A DNA stretch of 64,000 nucleotides from Hyphomicrobiales bacterium (GCA_900467685.1 UBQX01000028.1:1-64000); one strand, 5' to 3'. Shown: positions 28,963 through 38,671, counted from the stretch's first letter. The notes: generated by a model not told the origin, from the sequence alone. Program-made: numbers and translations.

Positions 28963-29470
28963 CCCGCATCCCCCAATTTCCCCGCTCCCCAAACCTCCAT
29001 CATCATAAGTTGTCCCATCACGGATACACCGCAGGGCGCTGCGGCGAGGTGGGGACGGTTCCGGGTGTGGGGGTGAGACGCAAGCCCTCGCATGTGTCTT
29101 GACCGACAGGAAGAGACACCGGTTTTCTGATCGGGTCGGGATGACCCGCAAGGAGGATTGCCGGCGCTTGACGAGAGACGGTGACCCGGAGGGCAAGCGG
29201 AGGCAGGCCGCACCCGAAGCGCTGGCCTGGCCAGCATAAGCAATCGCGGTCCACTGCCAGTAGCCTCACTTCCTGGGCGGATACCCGTGAGGACGGACCG
29301 GGCGTTGAGATCCAAGTTCGTCACGTGAAAAGGACTGAAACGGGGCGTCTGGGACGCCATATTACTTATACTATTACGAGGTGTTGCAGACGCCCCGGCC
29401 GATCTTCTGTCACGGAGGATCATGAGAATGAGGCATAACCCGGAGGCGGAACGCCTGCCGGGGTTTTGGC
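28963..29470. other. Structured region without a convincing gene; candidate non-coding RNA
   Basis: About 500 bases at normal GC. Open frames on both strands have no plausible protein signature. Visible structures are GCTGGCC-T-GGCCAGC (29220-29234), an 11-bp hairpin CGGGGCGTCTG/CAGACGCCCCG with a 35-base AT-rich loop (29341-29397), and a terminator-like hairpin at 29437-29467. This arrangement would fit a plus-strand transcript ending near 29467. It does not match RNase P RNA, tmRNA, SRP RNA or a group II intron as far as can be judged by eye. Confidence 0.35.
29437..29467 (+). terminator. Terminator-like hairpin at the end of the structured region
   Basis: AACCCGGAGGCG-GAA-CGCCTGCCGGGGTT with one bulged G, followed by TTTT. 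It would end a plus-strand transcript from the region to its left. No gene lies immediately upstream. Confidence 0.5.
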
Positions 29471-29478
29471 GCGACGTC

Positions 29479-29530
29479 ACTCTCCCCCGCTTCACGGGGG
29501 AGATGTCAGCGCAGCTGACAGAGGGGGGGT
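29479..29530 (+). repeat. Palindromic element (ACTCTCCCCC family), intergenic copy
   Basis: ACTCTCCCCCGCTTCACGGGGGAGATG, then GTCAGC-GCA-GCTGAC, then AGAGGGGGGGT. Compared with the ftsY copies, the second stem has compensating changes (GTCGGC/GCCGAC became GTCAGC/GCTGAC). Confidence 0.85.
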
Positions 29531-29574
29531 ATCTCGGGGGAGACGTTCCATGGAAGCCGAATATGCCGCGCCAT

Positions 29575-29620
29575 ACCCCTCTCTGCCCTACCGGGCATCT
29601 CCCCCTCAAGGGGGGAGAGT
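29575..29620 (-). repeat. Palindromic element (ACTCTCCCCC family), inverted intergenic copy
   Basis: On the minus strand its first 25 bases are identical to the ftsY element (ACTCTCCCCC, CTTGAGGGGG, AGATG). The second stem is GCCC...GGGC and the end is AGAGAGGGGT. It is inverted relative to the copy 45 bases to its left. Confidence 0.85.
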
Positions 29621-29643
29621 AGCTGGGCGCGCGGCCGGGTTCG

Positions 29644-29664
29644 CCCTCCCCCTTGTGGGGAGGG
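29644..29664. repeat. Lone CCCTCCCC hairpin
   Basis: CCCTCCCC-CTTGT-GGGGAGGG, resembling the outer hairpin of the other palindromic elements but without their second stem. Confidence 0.5.
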
Positions 29665-29700
29665 GTGGGAGGGTCTTTAGATCGGGGCTGCGTTAATTTG

Positions 29701-29855
29701 TCCGATCAAACCATCCTCCCGCCGTTTGCAACCATCACCTCATCCATGACATACGAAACGGAGGCAGAGCGTGTGACCCGACCGGGAATCGAGAAGCTCA
29801 TTCCGTTGATGGCGAAGGTGCTGGGTTGGGGCCGCGTTGGCGGCGGTGTGCCGGG
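29701..29855 (+). pseudogene. Decayed duplicate of the recR upstream region and 5' end
   Basis: From TCCGATCAAAC through ACATACGAA, GAGCGTGTGACC, GAATCGAGAAGCTCATT, ATGGCGAAGGTGCTGGG to GGCCGCGTTGGCG, this tracks base by base the stretch 30244-30396 that leads into and begins recR. The translated part reads ERVTRPGIEKLIPLMAKVLG against [20 protein letters not shown]. The recR ATG is changed to AGG and homology stops after about 35 codons. It is a remnant, not a functional gene. Confidence 0.8.
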
Positions 29856-29932
29856 GCGATCGTCTGAGCAGCCTGCTCGTGACCGAGATTGCGGCAGATC
29901 GTGTCGAGCCGTAGAAAGAAAAGTCTGAAACT

Positions 29933-30166
29933 ATGGATTGGGTTCCCTTATCATTAATGGCTTTCAAACTTATCGTTTTGATGGCTGGGATGTTTTTTTC
30001 GATAAAGTGGCATTACGATAAGGACAAGTCCTCTCAGCCCGTGAAACTATCCCGGCTAAGCCTGGAATTTTCTTTATACGCGGTGGCCATGGTTGCCGTT
30101 CTCGCTTCGATGTATTTTCTGTTCCGCTATCTGCATTTGCTTCCTGTTGGCATGGATTTTGTTTGA
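29933..30166 (+). CDS. Small predicted membrane protein
   Basis: A 77-residue reading frame with two hydrophobic helices (about residues 8-24 and 48-68) separated by a charged loop (KWHYDKDKSSQPVKLSR). It is AT-richer than its neighbours and has only a weak ribosome-binding site (AAAGAAAAG well upstream). No family is recognised. It sits between the decayed recR copy and intact recR. A real small membrane protein is plausible but unproven. Confidence 0.5.
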   Translation: MDWVPLSLMAFKLIVLMAGMFFSIKWHYDKDKSSQPVKLSRLSLEFSLYAVAMVAVLASMYFLFRYLHLLPVGMDFV

Positions 30167-30302
30167 TGCGCTGAAGCGCATCTTCGGCGCTCTTCTTTGC
30201 CGCGTTTGGGGAGGAGAAGGGGCCATTACAATCCCCCGAAATGTCTGATCGAAACCCGGCCCGCTGTTTGCAAGTGCCAACCCATCCACTACATACGAAG
30301 CC

Positions 30303-30908
30303 ATGGCAAAGCGTGTAACCGGACCGGAAATCGAGAAACTCATTCAGTTGCTGGCGAAGGTGCCGGGGCTGGGGCCGCGCTCGGCGCGGCGGGCGGCTCT
30401 TCATCTCGTGAAGAAGAAGGACCAGCTGATGGCGCCTCTCGCCCATGCGATGGGCGAGGCGGTGGTCAAGGTCGGCGTCTGCTCGCGCTGCGGCAATGTC
30501 GACACGTCCGACCCTTGCACTGTCTGCACCGACCCGACGCGCGACCATTCCGTCATCATCGTGGTGGAGGATGTGGCCGATCTGTGGGCGCTGGAGCGGG
30601 CGGGCGCGATGAATGCGGCCTATCATGTGCTCGGCGGCACGCTCTCGCCGCTCGACGGCGTCGGGCCGGACGATCTCAACATCCGCGCGCTGGTTGACCG
30701 CGTGGCCGAAGGCGGCGTGCGCGAGGTGATCATCGCCGTCAACGCCACCGTCGAGGGGCAGACCACGGCGCATTACATCACCGACCGGCTGGCCGGTCTC
30801 GAGATCAAGATCAGCCGGCTGGCGCATGGCGTGCCGGTCGGCGGCGAGCTGGACTATCTCGACGAGGGCACGCTGACGGCAGCGCTTCGGGCGCGGACGG
30901 CGATTTGA
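30303..30908 (+). CDS. recR: Recombination mediator protein RecR
   Basis: RecR works with RecF/RecO to load RecA on gapped DNA. The 201 residues show the N-terminal helix-hairpin-helix ([20 protein letters not shown]), the zinc finger [16 protein letters not shown], the Toprim domain ([29 protein letters not shown]) and the conserved end [16 protein letters not shown]. recR usually follows dnaX and ybaB; here neither is present, and it is preceded by repeats and its own decayed copy. Confidence 0.96.
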   Translation: MAKRVTGPEIEKLIQLLAKVPGLGPRSARRAALHLVKKKDQLMAPLAHAMGEAVVKVGVCSRCGNVDTSDPCTVCTDPTRDHSVIIVVEDVADLWALERAGAMNAAYHVLGGTLSPLDGVGPDDLNIRALVDRVAEGGVREVIIAVNATVEGQTTAHYITDRLAGLEIKISRLAHGVPVGGELDYLDEGTLTAALRARTAI

Positions 30909-30910
30909 GG

Positions 30911-32188
30911 ATGTTTGGCTTGATGCGTTTGAAACCCTTCTCATTCTCCCGCACCCTAACTGCATTAGGAATCCTTTCCTCGCTCCTCCTCTCCCAACCC
31001 GCCTTCGCCCTCGACAAAGCCTCCGTCGAAGCCCAATTCCGCTCCTGGCTCGAAAAAACCGTCTGGCCGGAGGCGCAGAAGAACAAGGTGCCGCGCGAGA
31101 CATTCGAGGCCGCCTTCAGGGGCGTGACGCTCAACTGGGCGCTGCCCGATCTCGTGCCGCCGGGCGAAAAACCGCCGCCGGAGCAGAAGCAGAGCCAGGC
31201 GGAGTTTTCGACGCCGGCGCCTTACTTTGACGACAAGAGGCTGGCGACCCTGGCGCTGAAAGGCCAGCAGCTCAAGTCGCAGCGGATGAGCCTGCTCACG
31301 CGGCTGGAAAAGACCTATGGCGTGCCGGGCGAGATCATTCTGGCGCTGTGGGGCCGCGAAACGGGGTTCGGCGCTGCCGCCTCGCCCTATCCGGCCATGC
31401 AGGTTCTGGCCACCAAGGCCTTCATGTCGACCCGCAAGGACCTCTTTCTCAAGGAGCTGGTCGCCGCGCTACAGATTTCGGCCATCGACAAGATCGATCC
31501 GAAAACCATGAAAAGCTCCTGGGCTGGCGCAATGGGCCAGCCGCAATTCATGCCCTCGAGCTTCCTGCAATATGCGGTAGATTTCGATGGCGACAAGAAG
31601 GTCGATATCTGGAATTCCGTGCCCGACGCGCTCGCCTCGATTGCCAATTACATGGCGCAGAAGGGCTGGCAGCGCGGGCGCGGCTGGGGTGTCGAGGTCG
31701 TGGTTCCGGAGAGCGTGTCCTGCGCCCAGGAAGGGCCGGACATGGCGAAGCCCATTTCCAAATGGGTGGCCGAGGGGATCAAGCGCGTTGACGGCAAGCC
31801 GTTTTCAGCCGCCGAACTCAAGGCCGATGGCCTGATGATGATGCCGGCCGGGCGCTTCGGCCCCGCCTTCATCGTCTCGCCGAATTTCTACGTGCTGAAG
31901 GAATATAACAATTCCGACCTCTATGCGCTCTATGTCGGCAATCTCGCCGACCGCATCGCCAATCCGCGCGCCGGCGGCTTTGCCGGCAAGTGGGGCGATG
32001 TGGGCAAGATGCTGCGCTCCGACGTGCAGGCCATGCAGGAGGCGCTGGTCAAAAAGGGCTACGATGTCGGCAAGGTCGACGGCTTGCCCGGCTACAAGAC
32101 GCGGCGCTCCATCGGCGATTTCGAGGCGAAGAACGGGCTGAAGCAGACCTGCTATCCCGACGTGGCGCTTAAGGCAAAGCTGAAGTGA
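30911..32188 (+). CDS. Lytic murein transglycosylase with peptidoglycan-binding domain
   Basis: MltB-type (SLT_2) lytic transglycosylase, 425 residues, exported by a signal peptide (LTALGILSSLLLSQPAFA). The catalytic Glu lies in ALWGRETGFGAAASPYPAMQ (about residue 150), with WAGAMGQPQFMPSSFLQYAV and the DFDGDKKVDIW block further on. A C-terminal PG_binding_1 domain follows (MLRSDVQAMQEALVKKGYDV then GKVDGLPGYKTRRSI). It acts in the periplasm. The start is uncertain among 30911, 30923 and a TTG overlapping the recR stop. Confidence 0.93.
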   Translation: MFGLMRLKPFSFSRTLTALGILSSLLLSQPAFALDKASVEAQFRSWLEKTVWPEAQKNKVPRETFEAAFRGVTLNWALPDLVPPGEKPPPEQKQSQAEFSTPAPYFDDKRLATLALKGQQLKSQRMSLLTRLEKTYGVPGEIILALWGRETGFGAAASPYPAMQVLATKAFMSTRKDLFLKELVAALQISAIDKIDPKTMKSSWAGAMGQPQFMPSSFLQYAVDFDGDKKVDIWNSVPDALASIANYMAQKGWQRGRGWGVEVVVPESVSCAQEGPDMAKPISKWVAEGIKRVDGKPFSAAELKADGLMMMPAGRFGPAFIVSPNFYVLKEYNNSDLYALYVGNLADRIANPRAGGFAGKWGDVGKMLRSDVQAMQEALVKKGYDVGKVDGLPGYKTRRSIGDFEAKNGLKQTCYPDVALKAKLK

Positions 32189-32197
32189 TATAGGACC

Positions 32198-32635
32198 TTA
32201 ACTGGTCCGCATCTCGTCGGCGCGATCTTCGATCGCCTGCATGTCATCATCCGACAGGCCGAAATGGTGGCCGATTTCGTGGATCAGCACATGGGTGATG
32301 ATATCGCCCAGTGTCTCCTCGTTCTCGGCCCAGTAGTCGAGGATGGGGCGGCGATAGAGCAGGATCTTGTTCGGCATGTCGCCGCTTTCGACCGAGAAAC
32401 GCTCGGTCAGGCCACGGCCCTCGAAGAGGCCCAGGAGGTCGAAGGGCGTTTCGAGCGCCATGTCCTCGAAGACGTCGTCGTCGGGAAACTCGGCCAGCTC
32501 GATGATCAGGTTGCCGGTGAGCATGCGGAATTCCTCCGGCAGATGGCTGAAAGCCTCCTGCGCGAGTGATTCCATTGCTTCCATGGAGGGCGAGTAGCGA
32601 TCACGCCAGTCGTCCGACCTGTCGATATTGGCCAT
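32198..32635 (-). CDS. Zincin-like metallopeptidase family protein (DUF1025)
   Basis: A 145-residue cytoplasmic protein of the zincin_1 family. The HExxH-type zinc motif is present in HVLIHEIGHHFGLSDDDM near the C-terminus. Conserved upstream blocks are LPEEFRMLTGNLIIELAEFP, LLGLFEGRGLTER and KILLYRRPILDYW. The start at 32635 (MANIDRSDDWRDRYSP) has AAGG upstream. Its function is unknown. It converges on the transglycosylase gene (9-base gap) and is divergent from the imuA promoter. Confidence 0.88.
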   Translation of the reverse strand: MANIDRSDDWRDRYSPSMEAMESLAQEAFSHLPEEFRMLTGNLIIELAEFPDDDVFEDMALETPFDLLGLFEGRGLTERFSVESGDMPNKILLYRRPILDYWAENEETLGDIITHVLIHEIGHHFGLSDDDMQAIEDRADEMRTS

Positions 32636-32769
32636 GAGATACCTTTCTAAGTGCTCCATATAGAGATTCGGAGCATGCATTTCGAGGTGTTTCTCGCGTC
32701 AGGGTTAAATCAGGAATAAATTCTTATAAGTCACCCGTTGACTCTTTCGTGAAGCTCTGGAATCCATAG

Positions 32770-32784
32770 GAACATAATAGGAAC
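32770..32784 (+). promoter_or_regulatory. LexA (SOS) box of the imuA-imuB-dnaE2 operon
   Basis: GAAC-ATAATAG-GAAC, the reverse complement of GTTC-N7-GTTC, which is the direct-repeat LexA site of rhizobia and other Alphaproteobacteria. It ends 17 bases before the imuA start codon, in a position where bound LexA would block transcription. imuABC cassettes are known SOS targets. Confidence 0.85.
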
Positions 32785-32801
32785 AATTTGGAGTGAACGC
32801 C

Positions 32802-33713
32802 ATGGCAAATGCCGCTTTGGCGAAGGCGAACCTGCATGCTCTGCGGCAGGTCGTTGCCGCTATTGAAGAAGGGCGCCAGCATACGGGTAAGCTGGAAGAG
32901 GCGTCTCAACGCGACGAGGCGGCGGGGCGGCTGGCGCTGGGGGTCGAAGCTTTCGATGCCCGGCTGGAAGGCGGCCTGCCGGTCACCGGGCTCTGCGAGT
33001 TGCGCGCGGCGCTGACCATGGATGCAGGCGCGGCCACGGGCTTTGCTTTGGCCCTTTCCTCGCTCGTTCAGGAACGGTTGCGTCCCGAAAGGCCGATCCT
33101 CTGGATTTCCGAGCGGGAGGCGGGCCGCGAGGCAGGCCTTGCCCATGCGGCAGGCCTCGTCAGTTTCGGCATCTCGCCGTCGAGCCTGATCACCGCGCAT
33201 CCGCGCCGGATCGAGGAGGCGCTGTGGGTGGCCGAATCCGCGCTGCAGACGGAAGCCTTTTCGGCGGTCGTGCTGGAAGTGCGCGGTAATCCGGCGAAGT
33301 TCGGGCTGACGGAAAGCCGGCGGCTTCATCTCAAGGCGCGGGAGGCGCGCCTGCCGCTGCTTCTGCTGCGCCAGGCGGGCGAGGAGGAGGCAAGCTCCGC
33401 GCAGCTCCGCTTTCTCATCGAGGCCGCACCCGCCGGTCTTCGCCGCATCGACCGCTATTCGGCGCCCGGCACGATCGGCCATCCCGCCTTTCGCATCACC
33501 GTCGAAAAGAGCCGCAACCCCGCACCCTTTGCCTTCACCATGGAGTGGAACGCCGATGACCGTCAATTTTGCCTCGCCGGACCCGACAGTCTCTCCGGGG
33601 CTGTTCACGCATCTGGGACAGCGCATCCTCACCGTTCTCCTGCCGCGTCTGCCGACGGACCGGATCGCACGGATCAGATGGGGCGCGTCCTGGCGTTCAG
33701 CAGGGCGTCCTGA
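32802..33713 (+). CDS. imuA: SOS mutasome protein ImuA
   Basis: RecA/SulA-like accessory protein of the damage-inducible mutasome, 303 residues. LALGVEAFDARLEGGLPVTG resembles the start of the RecA-like core, and the following EL-RAAL and ILWISEREAGREAG blocks match ImuA homologues. A canonical Walker A is not evident, as is usual for the family. The ATG at 32802 has GGAG 8 bases upstream. The 3' end overlaps imuB by 158 bases in a different frame. It is first in the operon, directly behind a LexA box. Confidence 0.92.
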   Translation: MANAALAKANLHALRQVVAAIEEGRQHTGKLEEASQRDEAAGRLALGVEAFDARLEGGLPVTGLCELRAALTMDAGAATGFALALSSLVQERLRPERPILWISEREAGREAGLAHAAGLVSFGISPSSLITAHPRRIEEALWVAESALQTEAFSAVVLEVRGNPAKFGLTESRRLHLKAREARLPLLLLRQAGEEEASSAQLRFLIEAAPAGLRRIDRYSAPGTIGHPAFRITVEKSRNPAPFAFTMEWNADDRQFCLAGPDSLSGAVHASGTAHPHRSPAASADGPDRTDQMGRVLAFSRAS

Positions 33714-35160
33714 ACACCCGCCCGTCGTCATCTCGGCGCGCATCCGCAATGCCATGCGGCTTGCCGCGCTCGATGAGCTTGCGGCGCGGGTGGGCCTGCG
33801 TGTCGGTCAGGGCGTCGCGGAGGCACGGGCCTGCCTGCCGGATCTCGACATCATTGAGGCGGATGAGGCGGCCGATGCGCGCCTGCTCGCCAGCCTTGCC
33901 GACTGGTGCGGGCGCTATACGCCGCTGGTCGCGCTTCATGGAGACAATGCGCTCTTTCTCGATGTGACCGGCTGCTGTCATCTCTTCGGCGGCGAGCGGG
34001 CGCTGTTCGATGATCTGGCCGCGCGGCTCTTTCACATGGGTTTCGAGGCACGGCTCGCCCTTTCGGCGACGCCCGGCCTTTCCTATGCCATGGCCTTTTC
34101 GGGCCGGCAGCAGGTCCTCCCCACCGGCGAAGAAGCCGCCATGCTGCGCGGCCTACCGCTCTCCGCACTTCGGCTGGAGGCGGCCACGCTGGACGGTCTG
34201 GCTCAGGCCGGGCTGAAGCGTGCCGGCGATATCATGAACCTGCCGCGTGCGCCGCTCGCCCGCCGCTTCGGGCCGGATGTTCTCACCCGGCTCGATCAGG
34301 CTCTGGGGCGTGAAGGCGAACCGGTGTCTCCGCGCCTGCCGGTCGCTGCGCTTTCCGCCGAGCGGCAGCTGGCCGAACCGGTGACGGGCGAGGAGGATAT
34401 TCTGGCGCTTGCTGAACATCTCGGCGGCAATCTGGAAGAGGTGTTGACGCAGCGCGGTCTGGGCGGCCTCAACTTCGCACTCACCCTCTACCGGGTCGAT
34501 GGCAAGGTCGTGCCGATTGCCGTTCGCGCACCGGCTCCGCTGAAGGCCGCAGCGCGCATTGCCGGGCTTTTCCGCGAGCGCCTTGCCGCCATTCACGACG
34601 ATTTCGATGCCGGTTACGGGTTCGAGACGGTGCGGCTTTCGGTTCTGGCGACCGGGCCGCTCGCCCCGGTCCAGCCGGATTTCGCCAGCGCCGGGCGCTC
34701 CGACCTGTCGCTTGACGATTTCGTCGGCAAGGTCGAGGCCCGACTTGGCGGCGGCGTGATCCGCGTGCCCGTCTTGAATGAGAGCCATATTCCGGAACGC
34801 GCCTCGGCGCTTGCCCCTTTTAGCCGCGACCTGATGGTCAGTCCGGCGGCCTCACATTGGCCGGCGCGGCTGCGGCCCATGCGGCTCTTTGCCCATCCCG
34901 AGCCGGTGGAGGCCATCGCCGAAGTACCGGAAGGCCCGCCGATCACCTTCCGCTGGCGGCGCACGTTCCACCGCGTCAGCCGCGCCGAGGGGCCGGAGCG
35001 GATCGAGGCGGAATGGTGGATCGATGGCGAGGCAGCACACCCGCGCGACTATTTCCGCATCGAGGACCAGGGCGGCCGGCGCTTCTGGCTCTATCGCGAG
35101 GGGCTTTATGGGGCGAGCCAACTCCCGCCGCGCTGGTTCATGCATGGGGTTTTCGCATGA
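33556..35160 (+). CDS. imuB: Y-family polymerase-like protein ImuB
   Basis: Catalytically degenerate Y-family DNA polymerase that bridges DnaE2 and the sliding clamp, 534 residues. [20 protein letters not shown] is the family N-terminus. The region equivalent to the polymerase active-site motif SIDE reads [18 protein letters not shown], lacking the acidic pair, as expected of ImuB. A C-terminal region rich in Arg/Trp ([21 protein letters not shown]) closes the protein. The start at 33556 has GGAG upstream but lies 158 bases inside imuA. The stop overlaps the dnaE2 start (ATGA). Confidence 0.93.
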   Translation: MTVNFASPDPTVSPGLFTHLGQRILTVLLPRLPTDRIARIRWGASWRSAGRPEHPPVVISARIRNAMRLAALDELAARVGLRVGQGVAEARACLPDLDIIEADEAADARLLASLADWCGRYTPLVALHGDNALFLDVTGCCHLFGGERALFDDLAARLFHMGFEARLALSATPGLSYAMAFSGRQQVLPTGEEAAMLRGLPLSALRLEAATLDGLAQAGLKRAGDIMNLPRAPLARRFGPDVLTRLDQALGREGEPVSPRLPVAALSAERQLAEPVTGEEDILALAEHLGGNLEEVLTQRGLGGLNFALTLYRVDGKVVPIAVRAPAPLKAAARIAGLFRERLAAIHDDFDAGYGFETVRLSVLATGPLAPVQPDFASAGRSDLSLDDFVGKVEARLGGGVIRVPVLNESHIPERASALAPFSRDLMVSPAASHWPARLRPMRLFAHPEPVEAIAEVPEGPPITFRWRRTFHRVSRAEGPERIEAEWWIDGEAAHPRDYFRIEDQGGRRFWLYREGLYGASQLPPRWFMHGVFA

Positions 35161-38100
35161 CCCCGGTCTTTCCCGAGCCTGCCGTTCCGGAACTGGGTGC
35201 GCGCAGCAATTTCTCCTTTCTCGAAGGGGCCTCCCATCCGGAAGAGATGGTGAAGGCGGCGAAAGCTGTCGGGCTCTCGGGCTTGGGTCTTGCCGATCGC
35301 AACACGGTAGCCGGCGTCGTCCGCGCGCATCTTGCGGCCAAGGAGGCCGGGTTTGCCTACCGTCCCGGCGCGCGTCTCGTCTTCAGCGATGAGACGCCAG
35401 ATATTCTCGTCTATCCGGTTGACCGTGCCGCCTGGGGCCGGCTTTGCCGGATGCTGAGTGCCGGAAACATGCGCGCCGAAAAGGGGACCTGCCGGCTCTT
35501 CGAGGACGATCTCCTAGAGTGGGGTGAAGGACTTCTGCTGATCATCCTGCCGCCTGCGGATCAGGAGAGCGATCCGCTGGCCGCCCTTCTCGCACGCCTT
35601 AAAACCCGCTTCGGCGATGCCGTATATCTCGGTCTTTCGGCGCGTTACGACGGCAATGACCGGCTGAATTTCGGCTGGCTTTCGGCGCTTGCAGAAAGCT
35701 GCGGTGTGGCCCCCGTGGCGCTCAACGAGCCCTTCTATCATGACGTTGTACGGCGGCCGCTTGCCGATATCGTCGCAGCCATCCGCCATCGTGTGAAGGT
35801 CGCCGATGCGGGTTTCCTGCTGGCCGCCAATGCCGAGCGGCATCTGAAGGGACCTGCCGAAATGGCGCGCATCTTCCGTGATTATCCGCAAGCCATCGGC
35901 AATGCGCAGAGCTTCTTCGCGCGGCTGCACTTCTCGCTCGATGAGCTGAAATATCAATACCCGGATGAATCCTTTCCCGGCGAAACACCGCCTGAGACAT
36001 TGCGCCGTCTGGCATGGGAGGGAGCTGCCGAGCGTTATCCGGATGGTGTGCCTGAAAAGGTTGCAGCGCAGATAGAACATGAGTTGACGATCATCGCAGA
36101 CCTTCAATACGAGCCCTATTTCCTCACGGTGCGCAATCTGGTGACTTTCGCCCGAGACAAGAAAATCCTCTGCCAAGGACGGGGTTCGGCCGCCAATTCC
36201 ACGGTCTGCTTCTGCATCGGCATAACCGAGGTGAATCCCAATCTGACGGATCTTCTCTTCGAACGGTTTATCTCGCCGGAACGCCGTGAACCGCCCGATA
36301 TCGATGTCGATTTCGAGCATGCGCGGCGAAACGAGGTGATTGAATATATCTATGATCGTTACGGGCGAAACCACGCGGGGCTCGCCGCGGCGGTGACGAC
36401 CTATCGTGCGCGTTCGGCCGGCCGAGAGACAGCCAAGGTGCTGGGGCTTTCGGAAGATGTTCAGTCGGCGCTGTCGGGGGCGATCTGGGGATGGTCGACC
36501 AAGGAACTGAGCGAGCGTGAGGCGCGTGCCGCGGGCCTCGACATTCGCGATCCGCTGACGCGCCGCGTGCTCGACCATGCCTCCACACTCATGAGTTTCC
36601 CGCGCCATCTGACCCAGCATTCCGGTGGTTTCGTCATCACCCGCGATCGGCTGGATGAGATCGTGCCGATCATGCCGACGGCGATGGACGAGCGCACTAT
36701 GGTCGAGTGGGACAAGGACGATCTCGATGCGCTGAGCATTCTCAAGATCGACGTTCTGGCGCTCGGGATGCTGACCTGCATCGCCAAGGCTTTCAAGCTT
36801 CTGGAAAATCATTACGAGCGGCCCTTGACGCTTGCTTCTATGCCGAAGGAGCAAGAGTTCGTCTATGAGATGGCGGGGCGCGCCGACACGATCGGCGTGT
36901 TCCAGATCGAAAGCAGGGCGCAGATGTCGATGCTGCCGCGTCTCAAGCCGAAGGAGTTCTACGATCTCGTGATCGAGGTGGCGATTGTTCGCCCCGGACC
37001 GATCCAGGGCGGCATGGTGCATCCTTACCTCAAGCGCCGGCAGGGGAAGGAAAAGGTCAGCTACCCCAAGGAGGAATTGAGGGCGGTGCTGGACCGGACA
37101 CTCGGCGTTCCGCTTTTCCAGGAACAGGCGATGAAGATCGCCATTGTTGCCGCCGGTTTCACGCCGGCGGAAGCCGACAAGCTGCGGCGCGCCATGGCGA
37201 CCTTCCGCCGCCTCGGCACGATCCATGAGTTTCGCGACAAGATGGTGGCCGGTATGGTGGCAAATGGTTACGAGACTGAGTTTGCGCTGCGCTGCTTCCA
37301 GCAGATCGAAGGTTTCGGCGATTACGGTTTTCCGGAAAGCCACGCCGCTTCCTTCGCGCTGCTCGTTTATGCCTCCTGCTGGCTGAAGGCGAAATATCCG
37401 GATGTGTTTTGTGCCGCGCTCCTGAATTCCCAGCCCATGGGTTTTTACGCGCCGGGCCAGCTGGTGCGCGATGCCCGCGAACATGGTGTCGAGGTGCGGC
37501 CGGTCGATGTGAACCTTTCCGACTGGGATTCGACGCTGGAAGAGGCGGCCTTCGATCCGCGTCGCATAGCACCGGCGCATCGATCCATGGTGAATGTGAT
37601 CGAGACGAACCGGGCGGTACGGCTGGGCTTCCATCAGGTCAAGGGTCTGGGTGAAGACGATATGAAGAAGCTCGTTGAAAATCGGGGCGCCGGTTATCCA
37701 TCGATCCGGGCGCTTTGGCTGCGCTCAGGTCTGACGCGCAGCACGATCGAGCGGCTGGCCGACGCCGATTGCTTCCGTTCCATGGGGCTCGAACGGCGTC
37801 AGGCTCTATGGGAGGCGCGGGCGCTCGACAAGAAATCGGCGGCTGAAGCCATGCCGCTCTTCGAGGCGGCGAAGGGGCGGGCAGAGGCCATAGACGGGAT
37901 CCAGGCCGAGCCCCAGGTCCACCTGCCGAAGATGCGCGACAGCGAACATGTGGTTCAGGACTATCGCTATCTCTCCCTGTCCCTGAAGGCGCATCCGCTT
38001 TCCTTCCTGCGTGAGAAGCTTTCCGGCATGGGTGTCGGCACATCCGAGCGGATCAAGACCTCGACAAATGGCAAGCGTCTGACAGGGGCAGGTCTCGTGC

Positions 38101-38552
38101 TGGTGCGCCAGCGGCCGGGCACGGCCAAGGGGGTGATCTTCATGACGCTGGAGGACGAGACCGGGGTGCTGAACGTGATCGTCTGGCCGAAAGTGTTCGA
38201 GCAATTCCGGCCGGTCGTGATGGGCGCGCGGCTTGTCAAGGTTCGTGGCCGCTTACAAAGCGCTGAGGGTATCACGCATCTGGTCGCGGAGCATATCGAG
38301 GATATTTCGCCGCTGCTCGGCCTTCTCGAAGCAAATGGGGCCGATCTGGAGAGTCTTGCGCGCGCTGATGAGGTGCGGCGGCCGGGCGTCGATCAGCGTG
38401 ATAAACGTAGCGAGGATTATTGGCGGCGCGGAGGTTCGCCGGATTCCGAGCCGCTATCAGGGCGCGGAACGGGCTCCTCCTTGCCGCCTGCCTTGGTGCC
38501 GCGCCATATTCCGGCGGCCGACGTCATGCCGAAGGGGCGGAATTTTCATTGA
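35157..38552 (+). CDS. dnaE2: Error-prone DNA polymerase DnaE2
   Basis: C-family polymerase that performs translesion synthesis in the ImuA-ImuB-DnaE2 mutasome, 1131 residues. The N-terminal PHP domain opens with [20 protein letters not shown]. The polymerase core has [18 protein letters not shown] (catalytic Asp pair), [10 protein letters not shown] and [22 protein letters not shown]-terminal OB fold ([20 protein letters not shown]) and the characteristic ending [10 protein letters not shown] follow. The ATG overlaps the imuB stop, so all three genes are coupled under the LexA box. Confidence 0.97.
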   Translation: MTPVFPEPAVPELGARSNFSFLEGASHPEEMVKAAKAVGLSGLGLADRNTVAGVVRAHLAAKEAGFAYRPGARLVFSDETPDILVYPVDRAAWGRLCRMLSAGNMRAEKGTCRLFEDDLLEWGEGLLLIILPPADQESDPLAALLARLKTRFGDAVYLGLSARYDGNDRLNFGWLSALAESCGVAPVALNEPFYHDVVRRPLADIVAAIRHRVKVADAGFLLAANAERHLKGPAEMARIFRDYPQAIGNAQSFFARLHFSLDELKYQYPDESFPGETPPETLRRLAWEGAAERYPDGVPEKVAAQIEHELTIIADLQYEPYFLTVRNLVTFARDKKILCQGRGSAANSTVCFCIGITEVNPNLTDLLFERFISPERREPPDIDVDFEHARRNEVIEYIYDRYGRNHAGLAAAVTTYRARSAGRETAKVLGLSEDVQSALSGAIWGWSTKELSEREARAAGLDIRDPLTRRVLDHASTLMSFPRHLTQHSGGFVITRDRLDEIVPIMPTAMDERTMVEWDKDDLDALSILKIDVLALGMLTCIAKAFKLLENHYERPLTLASMPKEQEFVYEMAGRADTIGVFQIESRAQMSMLPRLKPKEFYDLVIEVAIVRPGPIQGGMVHPYLKRRQGKEKVSYPKEELRAVLDRTLGVPLFQEQAMKIAIVAAGFTPAEADKLRRAMATFRRLGTIHEFRDKMVAGMVANGYETEFALRCFQQIEGFGDYGFPESHAASFALLVYASCWLKAKYPDVFCAALLNSQPMGFYAPGQLVRDAREHGVEVRPVDVNLSDWDSTLEEAAFDPRRIAPAHRSMVNVIETNRAVRLGFHQVKGLGEDDMKKLVENRGAGYPSIRALWLRSGLTRSTIERLADADCFRSMGLERRQALWEARALDKKSAAEAMPLFEAAKGRAEAIDGIQAEPQVHLPKMRDSEHVVQDYRYLSLSLKAHPLSFLREKLSGMGVGTSERIKTSTNGKRLTGAGLVLVRQRPGTAKGVIFMTLEDETGVLNVIVWPKVFEQFRPVVMGARLVKVRGRLQSAEGITHLVAEHIEDISPLLGLLEANGADLESLARADEVRRPGVDQRDKRSEDYWRRGGSPDSEPLSGRGTGSSLPPALVPRHIPAADVMPKGRNFH

Positions 38553-38671
38553 ACGCGCCTTGTGGCGGGAGGCGAACTGTGATTTGCCTTCGATACGCAA
38601 ATTCAAAATGTTAGAGCGTGTTTGCCGATCTTCGAAGATCGCGGGCGCTCCGGATGCCAATGGAGAGTGGC

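Noticed and set aside
28963..29470. RNase P RNA, tmRNA, SRP RNA or group II intron
   Set aside because: The diagnostic cores (for example GGAAAGTCC, the tmRNA tag reading frame, GGAAGCAGCC, a domain V hairpin) are absent.
28899..29609. 236-codon minus-strand frame in the structured region
   Set aside because: Low-complexity Arg/Pro/Ser composition, no ribosome-binding site, and it runs through palindromic elements on both ends.
29422..29622. 66-codon plus-strand frame with GGAGG five bases before the ATG
   Set aside because: Only the first 18 or so codons are not repeat sequence, and these overlap the terminator-like hairpin. It was not counted as a gene, though the ribosome-binding site is good.
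35514..37634. 706-codon open frame opposite dnaE2
   Set aside because: Antisense shadow; dnaE2 has all polymerase motifs.
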